Below are positions 8,055-16,181 of a stretch of 64,000 bases of DNA, piece by piece. The stretch is from assembly GCA_018365815.1 (NCBI GenBank), contig JAGZJH010000003.1, forward strand, positions 28,447 to 92,446, given 5' to 3'. A program made the translations under genes and the position numbers. The stretch is from Erysipelotrichaceae bacterium (GTDB lineage Bacteria; Bacillota_I; Bacilli_A; Erysipelotrichales; Coprobacillaceae). Below the pieces are notes generated by a model. That model was given only the letters and a program-made list of their open reading frames with translations. It was not told where the DNA came from and ran no database searches. Positions within the stretch are counted from its first letter, which is position 1; each line of letters opens with the position of its first letter.

Positions 8055-9401
8055 ATGTTTAGTTTAAAAGTAGACTTAACGAAAGATAAAATTTTAAAAG
8101 CGTTAATTCTTTTTGCAATACCGATTTTAATTGCAAATATTTTCCAACAGTTATATAACACTATGGATACAATGATTGTGGGAAATTATTTAGGAGATAC
8201 TTCACTAGCAGCCATTGGAGCTAGTGGGGCAGTTTATGAATTGTTAATTGGTTTTGCAATAGGAGTAGGAAATGGTTTAAGTATTGTAGTCGCGCGTAAT
8301 TTTGGGGCAAAAGATGACGATTTATTAAAACGTTCTGTGGCAGGTTCAATTGTCATTGGAATTGCTTTAACATTAGTGATTATGCTCATTGCTAAGTTAG
8401 GTTTATATCCATTGCTTAGATTATTAAATACACCTGAAAATATCATTAAAGAATCATATTCATATATTGCAACGATTACAACCTTTGTTGGGGTTATGTT
8501 TGCCTATAATTTATGTGCAGGGTTACTTCGTGCAATTGGTAATAGTGTTATGCCATTAGTATTTTTAATTATTTCATCTGCAATTAATATAGTATTGGAT
8601 ATTTATTTAATTACTGAATTTAATATGGGAATACAGGGAGCAGCAGTTGCTACTGTAATTTCACAGTTTATTTCAGTTGTTTTATGTTTAATATATATTT
8701 ATATTAAAACCCCTTTACTCATTCCTCAAAAACATCATTTTAAATATGATAAAGCATTATATCAAGAATTATTGGGACAAGGTTTTTCAATGGGATTTAT
8801 GATGGCGATAGTTTCAACGGGAACAGTCATTTTGCAAAGAGCAATTAATGATTTTGGATATTTAATTATTGCAGGTCATACGACAGCAAGAAAAGCAAAT
8901 TCATTTTTTATGATGCCTGGAGCTACAATTGGGGTGGCATTATCTACTTTTGTATCACAAAATAAAGGGGCGAATCAAAGAGAGCGTATTCGAGAAGGAA
9001 TGCGTATTGCAAATATAATTTGTATTGCCTGGGGAATTATTTCAACAGTAATTTTATTTTTCTTTGCAGCACCTTTAATTGAATTAATCTCAGGTTCATC
9101 AGAAGCAGTAGTATTAGAAAACGGAGCTAAATATTTAGTTATCAATGCACCATTTTATGCCATATTAGGAATTTTACTTAATTTACGAAATGCTTTACAA
9201 GGAATTGGTAAGAAAATTGTTCCTCTTATTTCAAGTGTCATTGAGTTTGTAGGCAAAATTGTATTTGCAGCAGTTTGTATTCCTGCTTTAGGATATTTTG
9301 GGGTAATTATTTGTGAACCGGTGATTTGGTGTTGTATGTGTGCACAGTTATTATATGCATTTTATCACAATTCATATATTCGAGGAGTAGATGAAAATTA
9401 A
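8055..9401 (+). CDS. MATE family efflux transporter
   Basis: Inner-membrane multidrug/toxin extrusion transporter, 448 aa with about twelve hydrophobic helices in two halves. The N-terminal half begins FAIPILIANIFQQLYNTMDT and contains MIVGNYLGDTSLAAIGASG, the classical MATE signature; the second half has the equivalent RAINDFGYLIIAGHTTARKA. Export would be driven by a sodium or proton gradient; the substrate is unknown. The start at 8055 follows GGAGGGG; the ATG-less extension upstream is not needed. A possible cre site lies upstream. Confidence 0.93.
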   Translation: MFSLKVDLTKDKILKALILFAIPILIANIFQQLYNTMDTMIVGNYLGDTSLAAIGASGAVYELLIGFAIGVGNGLSIVVARNFGAKDDDLLKRSVAGSIVIGIALTLVIMLIAKLGLYPLLRLLNTPENIIKESYSYIATITTFVGVMFAYNLCAGLLRAIGNSVMPLVFLIISSAINIVLDIYLITEFNMGIQGAAVATVISQFISVVLCLIYIYIKTPLLIPQKHHFKYDKALYQELLGQGFSMGFMMAIVSTGTVILQRAINDFGYLIIAGHTTARKANSFFMMPGATIGVALSTFVSQNKGANQRERIREGMRIANIICIAWGIISTVILFFFAAPLIELISGSSEAVVLENGAKYLVINAPFYAILGILLNLRNALQGIGKKIVPLISSVIEFVGKIVFAAVCIPALGYFGVIICEPVIWCCMCAQLLYAFYHNSYIRGVDEN

Positions 9402-9756
9402 AATAACATACTAAATGCTAGTATGGTGTTGTATTAGTTTTCTTAATGGATTAAAAGAGTATATGATAAAAAAGAATTTCATCATGAAGTTCTTTTTCAC
9501 TATATTTATTATAAACAAATTGTTATTATAACTTTCATTTCATTTATGTAGCAATGAATGCAGTAATCATACAAGGTATGAGGGTTTAAAGTAGGTAATC
9601 ATGTTTAAATAAAGAATTTAATTTTGAAGTGGATTTAGATTATTTAAAACAACAAGTGATATCAATAATTATATTAGTTGTGATGACTTCTAGTCATCAT
9701 TTGACTTTTGAGAATAATTAAGTGAAAATTACGATTAAATAATATTAAAGAGATAT
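9402..9756. other. Intergenic interval without a gene
   Basis: About 355 bases. It has a terminator-like hairpin at 9466-9498 and a perfect inverted repeat TGATGACT-TCT-AGTCATCA at 9681-9699. Short open stretches exist but none has a ribosome binding site or a recognisable product. Confidence 0.5.
9466..9498 (+). terminator. Terminator downstream of the MATE gene
   Basis: An A-rich arm ending AAAAAAGAATTTCA pairs with TGAAGTTCTTTTT across a short loop near 9482. It reads well in both directions. Confidence 0.65.
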
Positions 9757-10104
9757 TCAATCTTGCTTTTTATTTTTAAGATTCTGAATATCTTTTTTCA
9801 TTTTTTCAAGTGTTTGTAATATTAATTCAAGTTCATCTTCTGGTTTTTGATGATCTTTATCATCATCTTTTTTATCATTAGTAGAATCATCAGGTTCTTT
9901 TTGAGATGTTTTAATAAATTCTTGGCGTTCTTCAATCACTGCTAACCAAGCAGCATTAGCAGATAATACATCAGAAACTAAACCTAACCAAGAGGAAATT
10001 GCTTCTTGTTGGGTAGCACTAAAATCATCAATTAATAGATAGCCAACAATAATTGCGGAACCAGAAAATGTCAATGGCGAAACGTTGGGAAGAAATTTTT
10101 TCAT
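9757..10104 (-). CDS. Hypothetical small protein with acidic linker and coiled-coil tail
   Basis: 115 aa, function unknown. Residues 11-24 are hydrophobic (SPLTFSGSAIIVGYLL), then SWLGLVSDVLSANAAWLAV; the middle is a highly charged Asp/Lys/Glu linker (about residues 70-90), and the C-terminus (ELILQTLEKMKKDIQNLKN) looks like a coiled coil. There is no cleavable signal peptide. It could be a membrane-peripheral or small integral protein. It is transcribed divergently from ddh, with 138 bases between the two starts. On the minus strand an AGGTGATC motif lies just before the ATG. Confidence 0.7.
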   Translation of the reverse strand: MKKFLPNVSPLTFSGSAIIVGYLLIDDFSATQQEAISSWLGLVSDVLSANAAWLAVIEERQEFIKTSQKEPDDSTNDKKDDDKDHQKPEDELELILQTLEKMKKDIQNLKNKKQD

Positions 10105-10141
10105 ATGATCACCTATTATATTGTATGTTAGTTAATACATG

Positions 10142-10194
10142 ATGTGACACTTTGGTTAAAATGATAAAAATTTAATTCATTTTACTTGTCACAT
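10142..10194. promoter_or_regulatory. Inverted repeat in the divergent ddh promoter region
   Basis: ATGTGACA (10142-10149) and TGTCACAT (10187-10194) are perfect inverted copies 37 bases apart. The right copy overlaps the -35 box of the ddh promoter. This could be a two-site operator; the protein is unknown. Confidence 0.4.
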
Positions 10195-10214
10195 ATATTT
10201 GTGAGTGTTAGAAT
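10186..10214 (+). promoter_or_regulatory. Promoter of ddh
   Basis: TTGTCA (10186-10191), 17-bp spacer, TAGAAT (10209-10214) with an upstream TG (extended -10). The ddh start lies 29 bases downstream. Confidence 0.7.
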
Positions 10215-10242
10215 TAGGTGTATTTAAGGAGGGGATTTTAAT

Positions 10243-11214
10243 ATGATTAGAATTGGAATTAATGGTTATGGAAATTTAGGTAGAGGTGTAGAAAAAGCAA
10301 TCGCTAAAAATCCGGATATGGAACTTGTGGCTGTTTTTTCAAGACGTGGAGATGGTATTCAAAAAACTGATACAGGTGTCACTTTAGTGAATATTAACGA
10401 AGCGGCCTCTTATCAAGATAAAATTGATGTAATGATTTTATGTGGTGGTTCAGCAACTGATTTACCAATACAAGGACCTGAAATGGCGAGGTTATTTAAT
10501 ACAGTCGATAGTTTTGATACACATGCAAAAATTCCTGAATATTTTGATAAAGTTGATACTGAAAGCAAAAAAGCAAATAAATTATCACTTATTTCATGCG
10601 GATGGGATCCAGGATTATTTTCATTAGCTCGTTGCTTATTCCAAGCGGTTTTACCTGATGGAAAAGATTATACTTTCTGGGGTAAAGGTGTATCTCAAGG
10701 CCACAGTGATGCAATTAGAAGAATTGAAGGCGTACAAGATGCAAGACAATATACAGTCCCTGTTCAAGAAGCGTTAGTTGGGGCGAGATCTAGTGAACGT
10801 CCTGAATTTACTGCACGCCAAAAACATACTCGTGAATGTTATGTTGTTGCTAAAGAAGGTGCAGATTTAAAACGTATTGAAAATGAAATTATCACAATGC
10901 CAAATTATTTTGCTGATTACGATACAACAGTAACATTCATTTCACAAGAAGAATTAAATGAAAAACATTCTAAATTACCTCATGGCGGTTTCGTTATTCG
11001 TAACGGTGAAACTAGTGAAGGTGTAAAACAAGTAGCTGAGTTATCATTAAACTTAGATAGTAACCCAGAATTTACATCAAGTGTATTAGTTGCATATGCT
11101 AGAGCAGTTTATCGTATGTCAAAACAACAAAGTGGTGCGATTACAGTATTAGATGTTCCGTTTAGTTTATTACATCTAAGTAGTGGAGAAGATTTAAGAA
11201 AAGAATTATTATAA
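10243..11214 (+). CDS. ddh: meso-Diaminopimelate dehydrogenase
   Basis: NADPH-dependent enzyme, 323 aa, that makes meso-diaminopimelate from tetrahydrodipicolinate in one step, for lysine and peptidoglycan. The N-terminus RIGINGYGNLGRGVEKAI is the dinucleotide-binding fold with the Ddh-typical GYGNLG; LVAVFSRR, ISCGWDPGLFSLAR and WGKGVSQGHSDAIRR match the family's substrate-site motifs. It replaces the multi-step succinylase or acetylase route, though other lysine genes are not in the window. A good GGAGGGG site and an extended -10 promoter precede it, and a terminator follows at once, so it is monocistronic unless there is read-through. Confidence 0.95.
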   Translation: MIRIGINGYGNLGRGVEKAIAKNPDMELVAVFSRRGDGIQKTDTGVTLVNINEAASYQDKIDVMILCGGSATDLPIQGPEMARLFNTVDSFDTHAKIPEYFDKVDTESKKANKLSLISCGWDPGLFSLARCLFQAVLPDGKDYTFWGKGVSQGHSDAIRRIEGVQDARQYTVPVQEALVGARSSERPEFTARQKHTRECYVVAKEGADLKRIENEIITMPNYFADYDTTVTFISQEELNEKHSKLPHGGFVIRNGETSEGVKQVAELSLNLDSNPEFTSSVLVAYARAVYRMSKQQSGAITVLDVPFSLLHLSSGEDLRKELL

Positions 11215-11237
11215 AAGTCTCATTTGAGACTTTTTTT
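11213..11237 (+). terminator. Terminator after ddh
   Basis: AAAGTCTC-ATTT-GAGACTTT followed by TTTT. It overlaps the ddh stop codon and precedes the acetyltransferase start by about 15 bases. Confidence 0.85.
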
Positions 11238-11251
11238 AAAGGAGAAATTAA

Positions 11252-11737
11252 ATGATTATTCGACTATTTCAAGAAAAAGACTTAGACCAAGTTTTAAATT
11301 TATTTTATGATACCGTTCATCAAGTAAATGTTCGAGATTATACTACTGAACAATTAGACGTTTGGGCACCCAGATTCCCTAATCAAGAAAAGTGGTTAAA
11401 CAAATTATTGGAAAGTTATTGTTTAGTAGTAGAAAAAGATAATAAGATTATAGGGTTTTCAAATATCTATCCTCATGGTCAACTGGATTGTCTATATGTC
11501 CATTATCAATATATTCACCAAGGGATTGGTAAATTACTGTTACAAAGTTTAGAAGCCTATGCGATTAGTCAAAATGAAGAAAAAATATTTGTAGATGTTT
11601 CATTAACTGCATTAGAAATGTTTAAACATTTTAATTATCAAATAATTGAAAAACAAAATGTTGAACGCAAAGGGATTATTTTAGTAAATTATAAGATGGT
11701 TAAAGTTTTAAAAACTGTGAATTTCGAAGATAATTGA
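11252..11737 (+). CDS. GNAT family N-acetyltransferase
   Basis: 161-residue acetyltransferase of the GNAT fold, which transfers acetyl from acetyl-CoA to an unknown amine. IIRLFQEKDLDQVLNLFY is the usual N-terminal strand and helix. DCLYVHYQYIHQGIGKLLL holds the acetyl-CoA pyrophosphate loop (Q-x-x-G-I-G-K). FVDVSLTALEMFKHFNYQII is the typical C-terminal part. The AAAGGAG site lies just beyond the ddh terminator, so expression may depend on read-through or on a promoter not recognised. Confidence 0.88.
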   Translation: MIIRLFQEKDLDQVLNLFYDTVHQVNVRDYTTEQLDVWAPRFPNQEKWLNKLLESYCLVVEKDNKIIGFSNIYPHGQLDCLYVHYQYIHQGIGKLLLQSLEAYAISQNEEKIFVDVSLTALEMFKHFNYQIIEKQNVERKGIILVNYKMVKVLKTVNFEDN

Positions 11738-11840
11738 TGTGACAATTTTTTATGTTATGGTATCATTTTATTAAGAAATTATAAATATTATCAAGATTAT
11801 CTAAATTTTTAAGAAATCTATAACATTAAACTTAGCTTAG

Positions 11841-11849
11841 TGGTATAAT
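11841..11849 (+). promoter_or_regulatory. Extended -10 promoter of the transglutaminase-like gene
   Basis: TGGTATAAT, an extended -10 box ending 27 bases before the start at 11877. No strong -35 was found, as is usual for this promoter class. Confidence 0.6.
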
Positions 11850-11876
11850 AAGGTAAATTAATTAATGAGGTGAATT

Positions 11877-13169
11877 ATGGATAAGAAAGGAAAAATCATA
11901 ACTGCAGTCATTGGATTTATTTTTGTAAGTTCAGTTGTTACTACTGGATTGATTTTTTCTGTTGATCCGGTGGTTGTTAAACAACAACAATTTACTTACG
12001 AATTGTATCAAGAAATTCCAACAGATGTAGAAAGTTATGTACGTGCAAATGCCAAAGTTTTAAGTGGTGTTTCGGTAAATTTGAGTAATGTTGAAACTGA
12101 TAAAGTTGGAGTTTATGATGCTTATGCTGAATATTCAGGAAAGAAATATCCTTTTAGCATACAAATTCGTGATACAGCCGAACCAATTGCCACATTAGTT
12201 CAAACGAAGTATGAAATTAATATTAATGAAACACTTTATGCTAAAGATATGATTAAAGAAGTAGTAGAAGATTCTTCTTATAAAGTTTATTTTGATGAAG
12301 AAGATAAACCGGAATCTAAAACATTTACAGAAGCGAAGACTTATAATGATGTATTTATTATTGTAGAAGATGAACATGGAAATAAATCACAAAAACTAAG
12401 AGTGAGTGTTGTGGTGAAAAATAAAAGCGATAAACCGATTTTAGTTGGTGTTAAAGATACAACTATCCAACTTAATAGTCCATTTGATATATTATCCGGT
12501 GTAAAAGCAACCGATAAGACAGATGGTGATTTAACTAACAAAATTAAAGTAGACGGAAAAGTGAATACAAATAAAATAGGTGTTTATGAAATTGTTTATC
12601 GTGTTACAAATTCAAATGGCTATACGACTTCAATCACTCGAAAAATTACAGTGACTAAGGAAACTTTATCCGGTGATGATAGTCAACGAGATGTTGCCGA
12701 TGGACCATATTTAGCGAAAGTTGAAATGAGAGAAAGAGAATCTGTTTATCTAACACTTAAACGTAATTTGTTTACCGGAAATAATGCTTTAGATTTAGTT
12801 AAACAAATGAATGATTATTTAGTAAAATATGTTGAATATACATCAGTTGATGTGGATAACAAAAAAGCAAACAGTTCTTACGGTGTCATTAAAAACAATA
12901 TTGGAACTGACCAAGGCTTCGCTAGAGCATTTTTATATATGAGCGATATGCAAGAAATCGAATGTTTATATGTTACAGGTAAGTATAATAATCGAAATCG
13001 TGCTTGGAATATTGTGAAAATTGGTAATTATTATTATCATATCGATATAGCGATGAATAGAAAGTTAAATCAGCAATTTAAATTGTATTCTACACAAGAA
13101 ATGCTAGAGTTGGGATATAGTTTTGGTGAAGCAAAATATCCGGTATGTAATCATACATTTAATCCTTAA
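11877..13169 (+). CDS. Membrane-anchored Ig-like protein with inactive transglutaminase-like domain
   Basis: 430 aa. A membrane anchor or uncleaved signal at residues 8-28 is followed by about three Ig-like modules of the DUF5011 type (roughly 31-98, 100-182, 186-262). The last has the family hallmark ATDKTDGDLTNKIKV with a GVYEIVYRVTNSNG end. Residues about 290-400 match the transglutaminase-like fold: SSYGVIKNNIGTDQGFARAF, IECLYVTG, RAWNIVKIGNYYYHIDIA. The catalytic cysteine is Asp345 and the catalytic histidine is Arg375; only Asp390 is kept. It is therefore probably a binding rather than a catalytic domain. It has its own promoter and terminator, upstream of the pilus-like operon whose proteins share the Ig module. 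Confidence 0.8.
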   Translation: MDKKGKIITAVIGFIFVSSVVTTGLIFSVDPVVVKQQQFTYELYQEIPTDVESYVRANAKVLSGVSVNLSNVETDKVGVYDAYAEYSGKKYPFSIQIRDTAEPIATLVQTKYEININETLYAKDMIKEVVEDSSYKVYFDEEDKPESKTFTEAKTYNDVFIIVEDEHGNKSQKLRVSVVVKNKSDKPILVGVKDTTIQLNSPFDILSGVKATDKTDGDLTNKIKVDGKVNTNKIGVYEIVYRVTNSNGYTTSITRKITVTKETLSGDDSQRDVADGPYLAKVEMRERESVYLTLKRNLFTGNNALDLVKQMNDYLVKYVEYTSVDVDNKKANSSYGVIKNNIGTDQGFARAFLYMSDMQEIECLYVTGKYNNRNRAWNIVKIGNYYYHIDIAMNRKLNQQFKLYSTQEMLELGYSFGEAKYPVCNHTFNP

Positions 13170-13193
13170 ATCTCACTGTGGTGAGATTTTTAT
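13168..13193 (+). terminator. Terminator after the transglutaminase-like gene
   Basis: AAATCTCAC-TGTG-GTGAGATTT (13168-13189) followed by TTTTATTT. It lies between the stop codon and the next gene's ribosome binding site. Confidence 0.85.
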
Positions 13194-13210
13194 TTACAAG
13201 GAGGGATTTA

Positions 13211-15367
13211 ATGAAGTTTAAAAATCGACAATTAATAAAAAAATTAATTAAATTTGAAATAGGGTACCATTTATTAATTTGGATAGTGATTAGACCTATT
13301 TTAAATAAAGTATTCCAAATTTATTTAAACACTAATTCAGGTATCGCATTTAATGAAAATATGTTATTCAATCTATTATCCATTCCTGGTATTTTAGTGA
13401 CTTTATTTATTTTTATACTCATGACAATTACTATTTATTATGAGTTAAGTGTTGTCATTACAATGATTAATCGTACTAAAAATAATCAACCTATTTTACT
13501 TGGGCAATTATTACTTGAAAAAATCAGTGATTTGGATGTATTAAAACATCCAAGTACATTTTTATTAGCGTTTGTATTAGTATTCTTATTTCCTTTAGTT
13601 CATGTTGGTTATGTCAATAGTTTAATATTTAGATTAAGAATTCCTAATTTTATTACCAGTGAATTAAAGTTAACGTTGATGGGGCAAATTGGATTAGTGC
13701 TATTATACGGTTTGATTGCTGTTTTGTTTTTAAGTGTTTGTTTAACACCTATTATTATGGTCATTCAAAAAGAAAATTTTATCAAAGCAATAAAGACACA
13801 AAAACAATTAATTTTACAAGCGTCTCATAAAGTTAAAGGAATTATTTTAGTGATAATGTCTCTGTGGTTTTTTTGTGAATGTTTATTTAAGCACTTCATT
13901 CCTCAAGCAGTGTTAAGAAATAGTGATTTTAATCGTTTTTTCTTTAAATATTTAGTCCGTTATCCTTCTTTTAGAGCTGAGTTATTAAGATATTTATCGG
14001 TAACTATTTTATCGATCGTGTTGATGTGTTTGTTTATTTATATCATTTTAAAATATGTTCCTATTAATAATAATCAAGTTTATAAAGCCTATAATTTTAA
14101 ATTTTTTAATCAATTAAAAAGTCGAATGATTAGTGGATATGAAAAGTTAAGAGGTATTGCGTTGTATCAAAAACATTCTAAATTAGTTAAAAACAGTATC
14201 AAAGTAGTAAGTGTTTTATTTGTTTATTTATCCACTCATGATTTATTGTTAACTATTTTATTAACGGTTGTTTTATTTTGGTATGCTTATTTTCCAAGGT
14301 TGGGGGATATTTTAATTTGTTTATTATTTGTTTATGTAATTAGTATTCAAACGACTGATTTTATATCTACATTTTTTACGATTTTATTAATTGGACTGAT
14401 GGTGTATATTGGAGTTTGTATATTTGAACCAACAGTGATTTCTAAAAAACAGTTTACATATTTATTTGATAAAACGATCTCGATAATTAAAAATTGGCGT
14501 TTTTATAAACGTTATCCTAAATTAGTGATTGGCTTTTTTATCTTTTTAGCGTTTGATGTTGTGATCATTTATTTTAATGAAGTTCCTTCTGTTCATCAAC
14601 CTTATGTGATAGGCCATCGTGGTTCTTTTTATCAAGTTGAAAATTCTGTTGAGGCTATTTTATATGCTTCTAATCACAAAGCAGATATGATAGAAATAGA
14701 TGTGATTTTATCTAGTGATAATGTCCCAATGGTGATTCATGATCAATCTTTACAACGTTTAGCAAATCAAAATTTAAATGTTTCTGATTTAACTTATGAA
14801 CAGTTAAAAACCATCATGATTACTCAAGATCAAATTACGACTTCAATACCTTCTTTAAAAGAAGTCATCGATGCTTTAAAGCAAAATGAAAGTGAGAGTA
14901 TTTTATTAATTGAATTCAAAATGAGTGGTCAAAGAGGCATGGATTTAACTAGTCAAGTGATTGAAGTCGTAGAGGAAAGTGGTTATCAAAATAAGTGCGC
15001 ATTTATGTCGCTTGATTATCAAATTACACAATATTTACAAGATAAAAAACCAGAATGGTGGATTGGTTATTGTGTCTATGGTAGTGTGGGAAAGATGAAT
15101 CAATTCAATTTATGGAAGATGAATATTGATTTTTTAGCCGTTGAGGAAAGTAATGTGACTAATAATCTTATTCATCAAGCAAAGTTAGCCTCAGTGCCAA
15201 TTTATGTATGGACAGTTGATCGTATAGAAACAATGAAACAGTATTTAAATATGGGGGTAGATGGAATTATTACTAACTATCCTCAAGAAGCACGAAAAAT
15301 TGTAGATGAATATATTGAAGATCATCCTAGACAAACATTAATTCCGTTTAGACAATATCCACAGTAA
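13211..15367 (+). CDS. Glycerophosphodiester phosphodiesterase with N-terminal membrane domain
   Basis: 718 aa. The first 460 residues contain many hydrophobic helices, as in the membrane domain found in front of GlpQ-type enzymes. The C-terminal catalytic domain starts at IGHRGSFYQVENSVEA (His469-Arg470) and has MIEIDVILS, PMVIHDQSLQRL, LLIEFKM and VYVWTVDRIE in family order, with both catalytic histidines and the metal-binding acids present. It hydrolyses glycerophosphodiesters to glycerol-3-phosphate; a membrane form could act on lipid or lipoteichoic acid fragments (inference). The ATG at 13211 follows AAGGAGGG; an earlier ATG falls inside the terminator hairpin and is rejected. Confidence 0.9.
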   Translation: MKFKNRQLIKKLIKFEIGYHLLIWIVIRPILNKVFQIYLNTNSGIAFNENMLFNLLSIPGILVTLFIFILMTITIYYELSVVITMINRTKNNQPILLGQLLLEKISDLDVLKHPSTFLLAFVLVFLFPLVHVGYVNSLIFRLRIPNFITSELKLTLMGQIGLVLLYGLIAVLFLSVCLTPIIMVIQKENFIKAIKTQKQLILQASHKVKGIILVIMSLWFFCECLFKHFIPQAVLRNSDFNRFFFKYLVRYPSFRAELLRYLSVTILSIVLMCLFIYIILKYVPINNNQVYKAYNFKFFNQLKSRMISGYEKLRGIALYQKHSKLVKNSIKVVSVLFVYLSTHDLLLTILLTVVLFWYAYFPRLGDILICLLFVYVISIQTTDFISTFFTILLIGLMVYIGVCIFEPTVISKKQFTYLFDKTISIIKNWRFYKRYPKLVIGFFIFLAFDVVIIYFNEVPSVHQPYVIGHRGSFYQVENSVEAILYASNHKADMIEIDVILSSDNVPMVIHDQSLQRLANQNLNVSDLTYEQLKTIMITQDQITTSIPSLKEVIDALKQNESESILLIEFKMSGQRGMDLTSQVIEVVEESGYQNKCAFMSLDYQITQYLQDKKPEWWIGYCVYGSVGKMNQFNLWKMNIDFLAVEESNVTNNLIHQAKLASVPIYVWTVDRIETMKQYLNMGVDGIITNYPQEARKIVDEYIEDHPRQTLIPFRQYPQ

Positions 15368-15379
15368 AATGAGATGTTT

Positions 15380-15435
15380 TTGACAAAAATATGAAACAAA
15401 TTTAGGATAAAAAGACGTTAAAAACGTGTTATACT
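15380..15435 (+). promoter_or_regulatory. Promoter region of the pilus-like operon
   Basis: Two candidates. TTGACA (15380-15385), 17-bp spacer, TAGGAT (15403-15408). Downstream, an extended -10 TGTTATACT (15427-15435). The second would start transcription about 6 bases before the hairpin at 15446. Confidence 0.65.
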
Positions 15436-15445
15436 ATTAGTGTAG

Positions 15446-15480
15446 AAAAATAGCTTACTTGGAGCAGGAGCTATTTTTTT
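15446..15480 (+). terminator. Terminator-like hairpin in the leader of the pilus-like operon
   Basis: AAAAATAGCT (15446-15455) and AGCTATTTTT (15469-15478) are perfect 10-bp arms with a 13-base loop (TACTTGGAGCAGG), followed by further T's. It lies after the promoter and only 10 bases before AGGAGGTGA. It may attenuate the operon, or end transcripts that read through from the upstream gene. Confidence 0.7.
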
Positions 15481-15494
15481 ATTTTATTTAGGAG

Positions 15495-16181
15495 GTGAGT
15501 GGAGTTAAAAAGATAGTAGCAATATCTTTTGTTTTTTTAAGTGGTGTTTTATTAATAGGTCCACATTCAAAAAAATCAGGTTGGCGACAAATTGATGACA
15601 AGATTTATTATTTTAATGAAGATAATCAAAAACAAACCGGTTGGTTAGTTTTAGAAACTGGAACTTATTTTTTAGATGATAAAGGGGCGTTGGTTTTAAA
15701 TGATCAAGAAGTCAAAGTTAATTCAAAAGGGGAGTTAGTTTTAAAAAATGAGGAAAATATTACCTTAAATAACGATAATTCTTCTTTAAATAAAGGGGTT
15801 AGTAGTAGTGAGAAAGCTATAAATGAAAAAGAAAACTGGTGGATTAATTTATCTGATGAGCAGTTAAAAAAGACATTAATTGATAGTTTAGTATGGTTGA
15901 ATGAAGTAGAAAATGAGTATTACTATGGGATAGAGAATTTAAGTTATGGTTGGAATGAAGAGCATCAGTATTTTGGTGGGTTAATACTTCAAGAAAATCC
16001 TTATCATATTGAATTTTCTATCCCTTTTGAAAAATATACTTTAACGACTTTGCAAGATGTCAAGATGTGGTGGAATGCACCTGATTATAGTATGCAAGTT
16101 ATTTTTGATGATTTAAAAATTGATCAAGGAAAAACATTAACATTTGAACAAAGAGTGAGTTTATGGGAGAGTATGATATGA
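15495..16181 (+). CDS. Secreted protein with choline/glucan-binding-type wall repeats (first gene of pilus-like operon)
   Basis: 228 aa. An N-terminal signal-like segment (KKIVAISFVFLSGVLLIG) is followed by about two aromatic repeats of the choline-binding/cell-wall-binding type: GWRQIDDKIYYFNEDNQKQT, then GWLVLETGTYFLDDKGALV (residues about 28-70). A charged linker and a C-terminal domain of about 110 aa with several Trp and Tyr residues, which I do not recognise, complete it. It probably docks on wall polymers and may anchor the pilus-like structure. The start is uncertain: the GTG at 15495 overlaps the AGGAGG site itself, and no better in-frame start exists nearby. Its TGA overlaps the next ATG (ATGA). 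Confidence 0.72.
   Translation: MSGVKKIVAISFVFLSGVLLIGPHSKKSGWRQIDDKIYYFNEDNQKQTGWLVLETGTYFLDDKGALVLNDQEVKVNSKGELVLKNEENITLNNDNSSLNKGVSSSEKAINEKENWWINLSDEQLKKTLIDSLVWLNEVENEYYYGIENLSYGWNEEHQYFGGLILQENPYHIEFSIPFEKYTLTTLQDVKMWWNAPDYSMQVIFDDLKIDQGKTLTFEQRVSLWESMI

Noticed and set aside
13178..13211. Upstream start of the glycerophosphodiesterase
   Set aside because: It falls within the terminator hairpin of the previous gene and would add a non-family leader; the ATG at 13211 has AAGGAGGG.
15440..15495. Cyclic di-GMP riboswitch in front of the pilus operon
   Set aside because: The leader is only about 50 bases and consists of one simple hairpin; none of the conserved riboswitch core is present.
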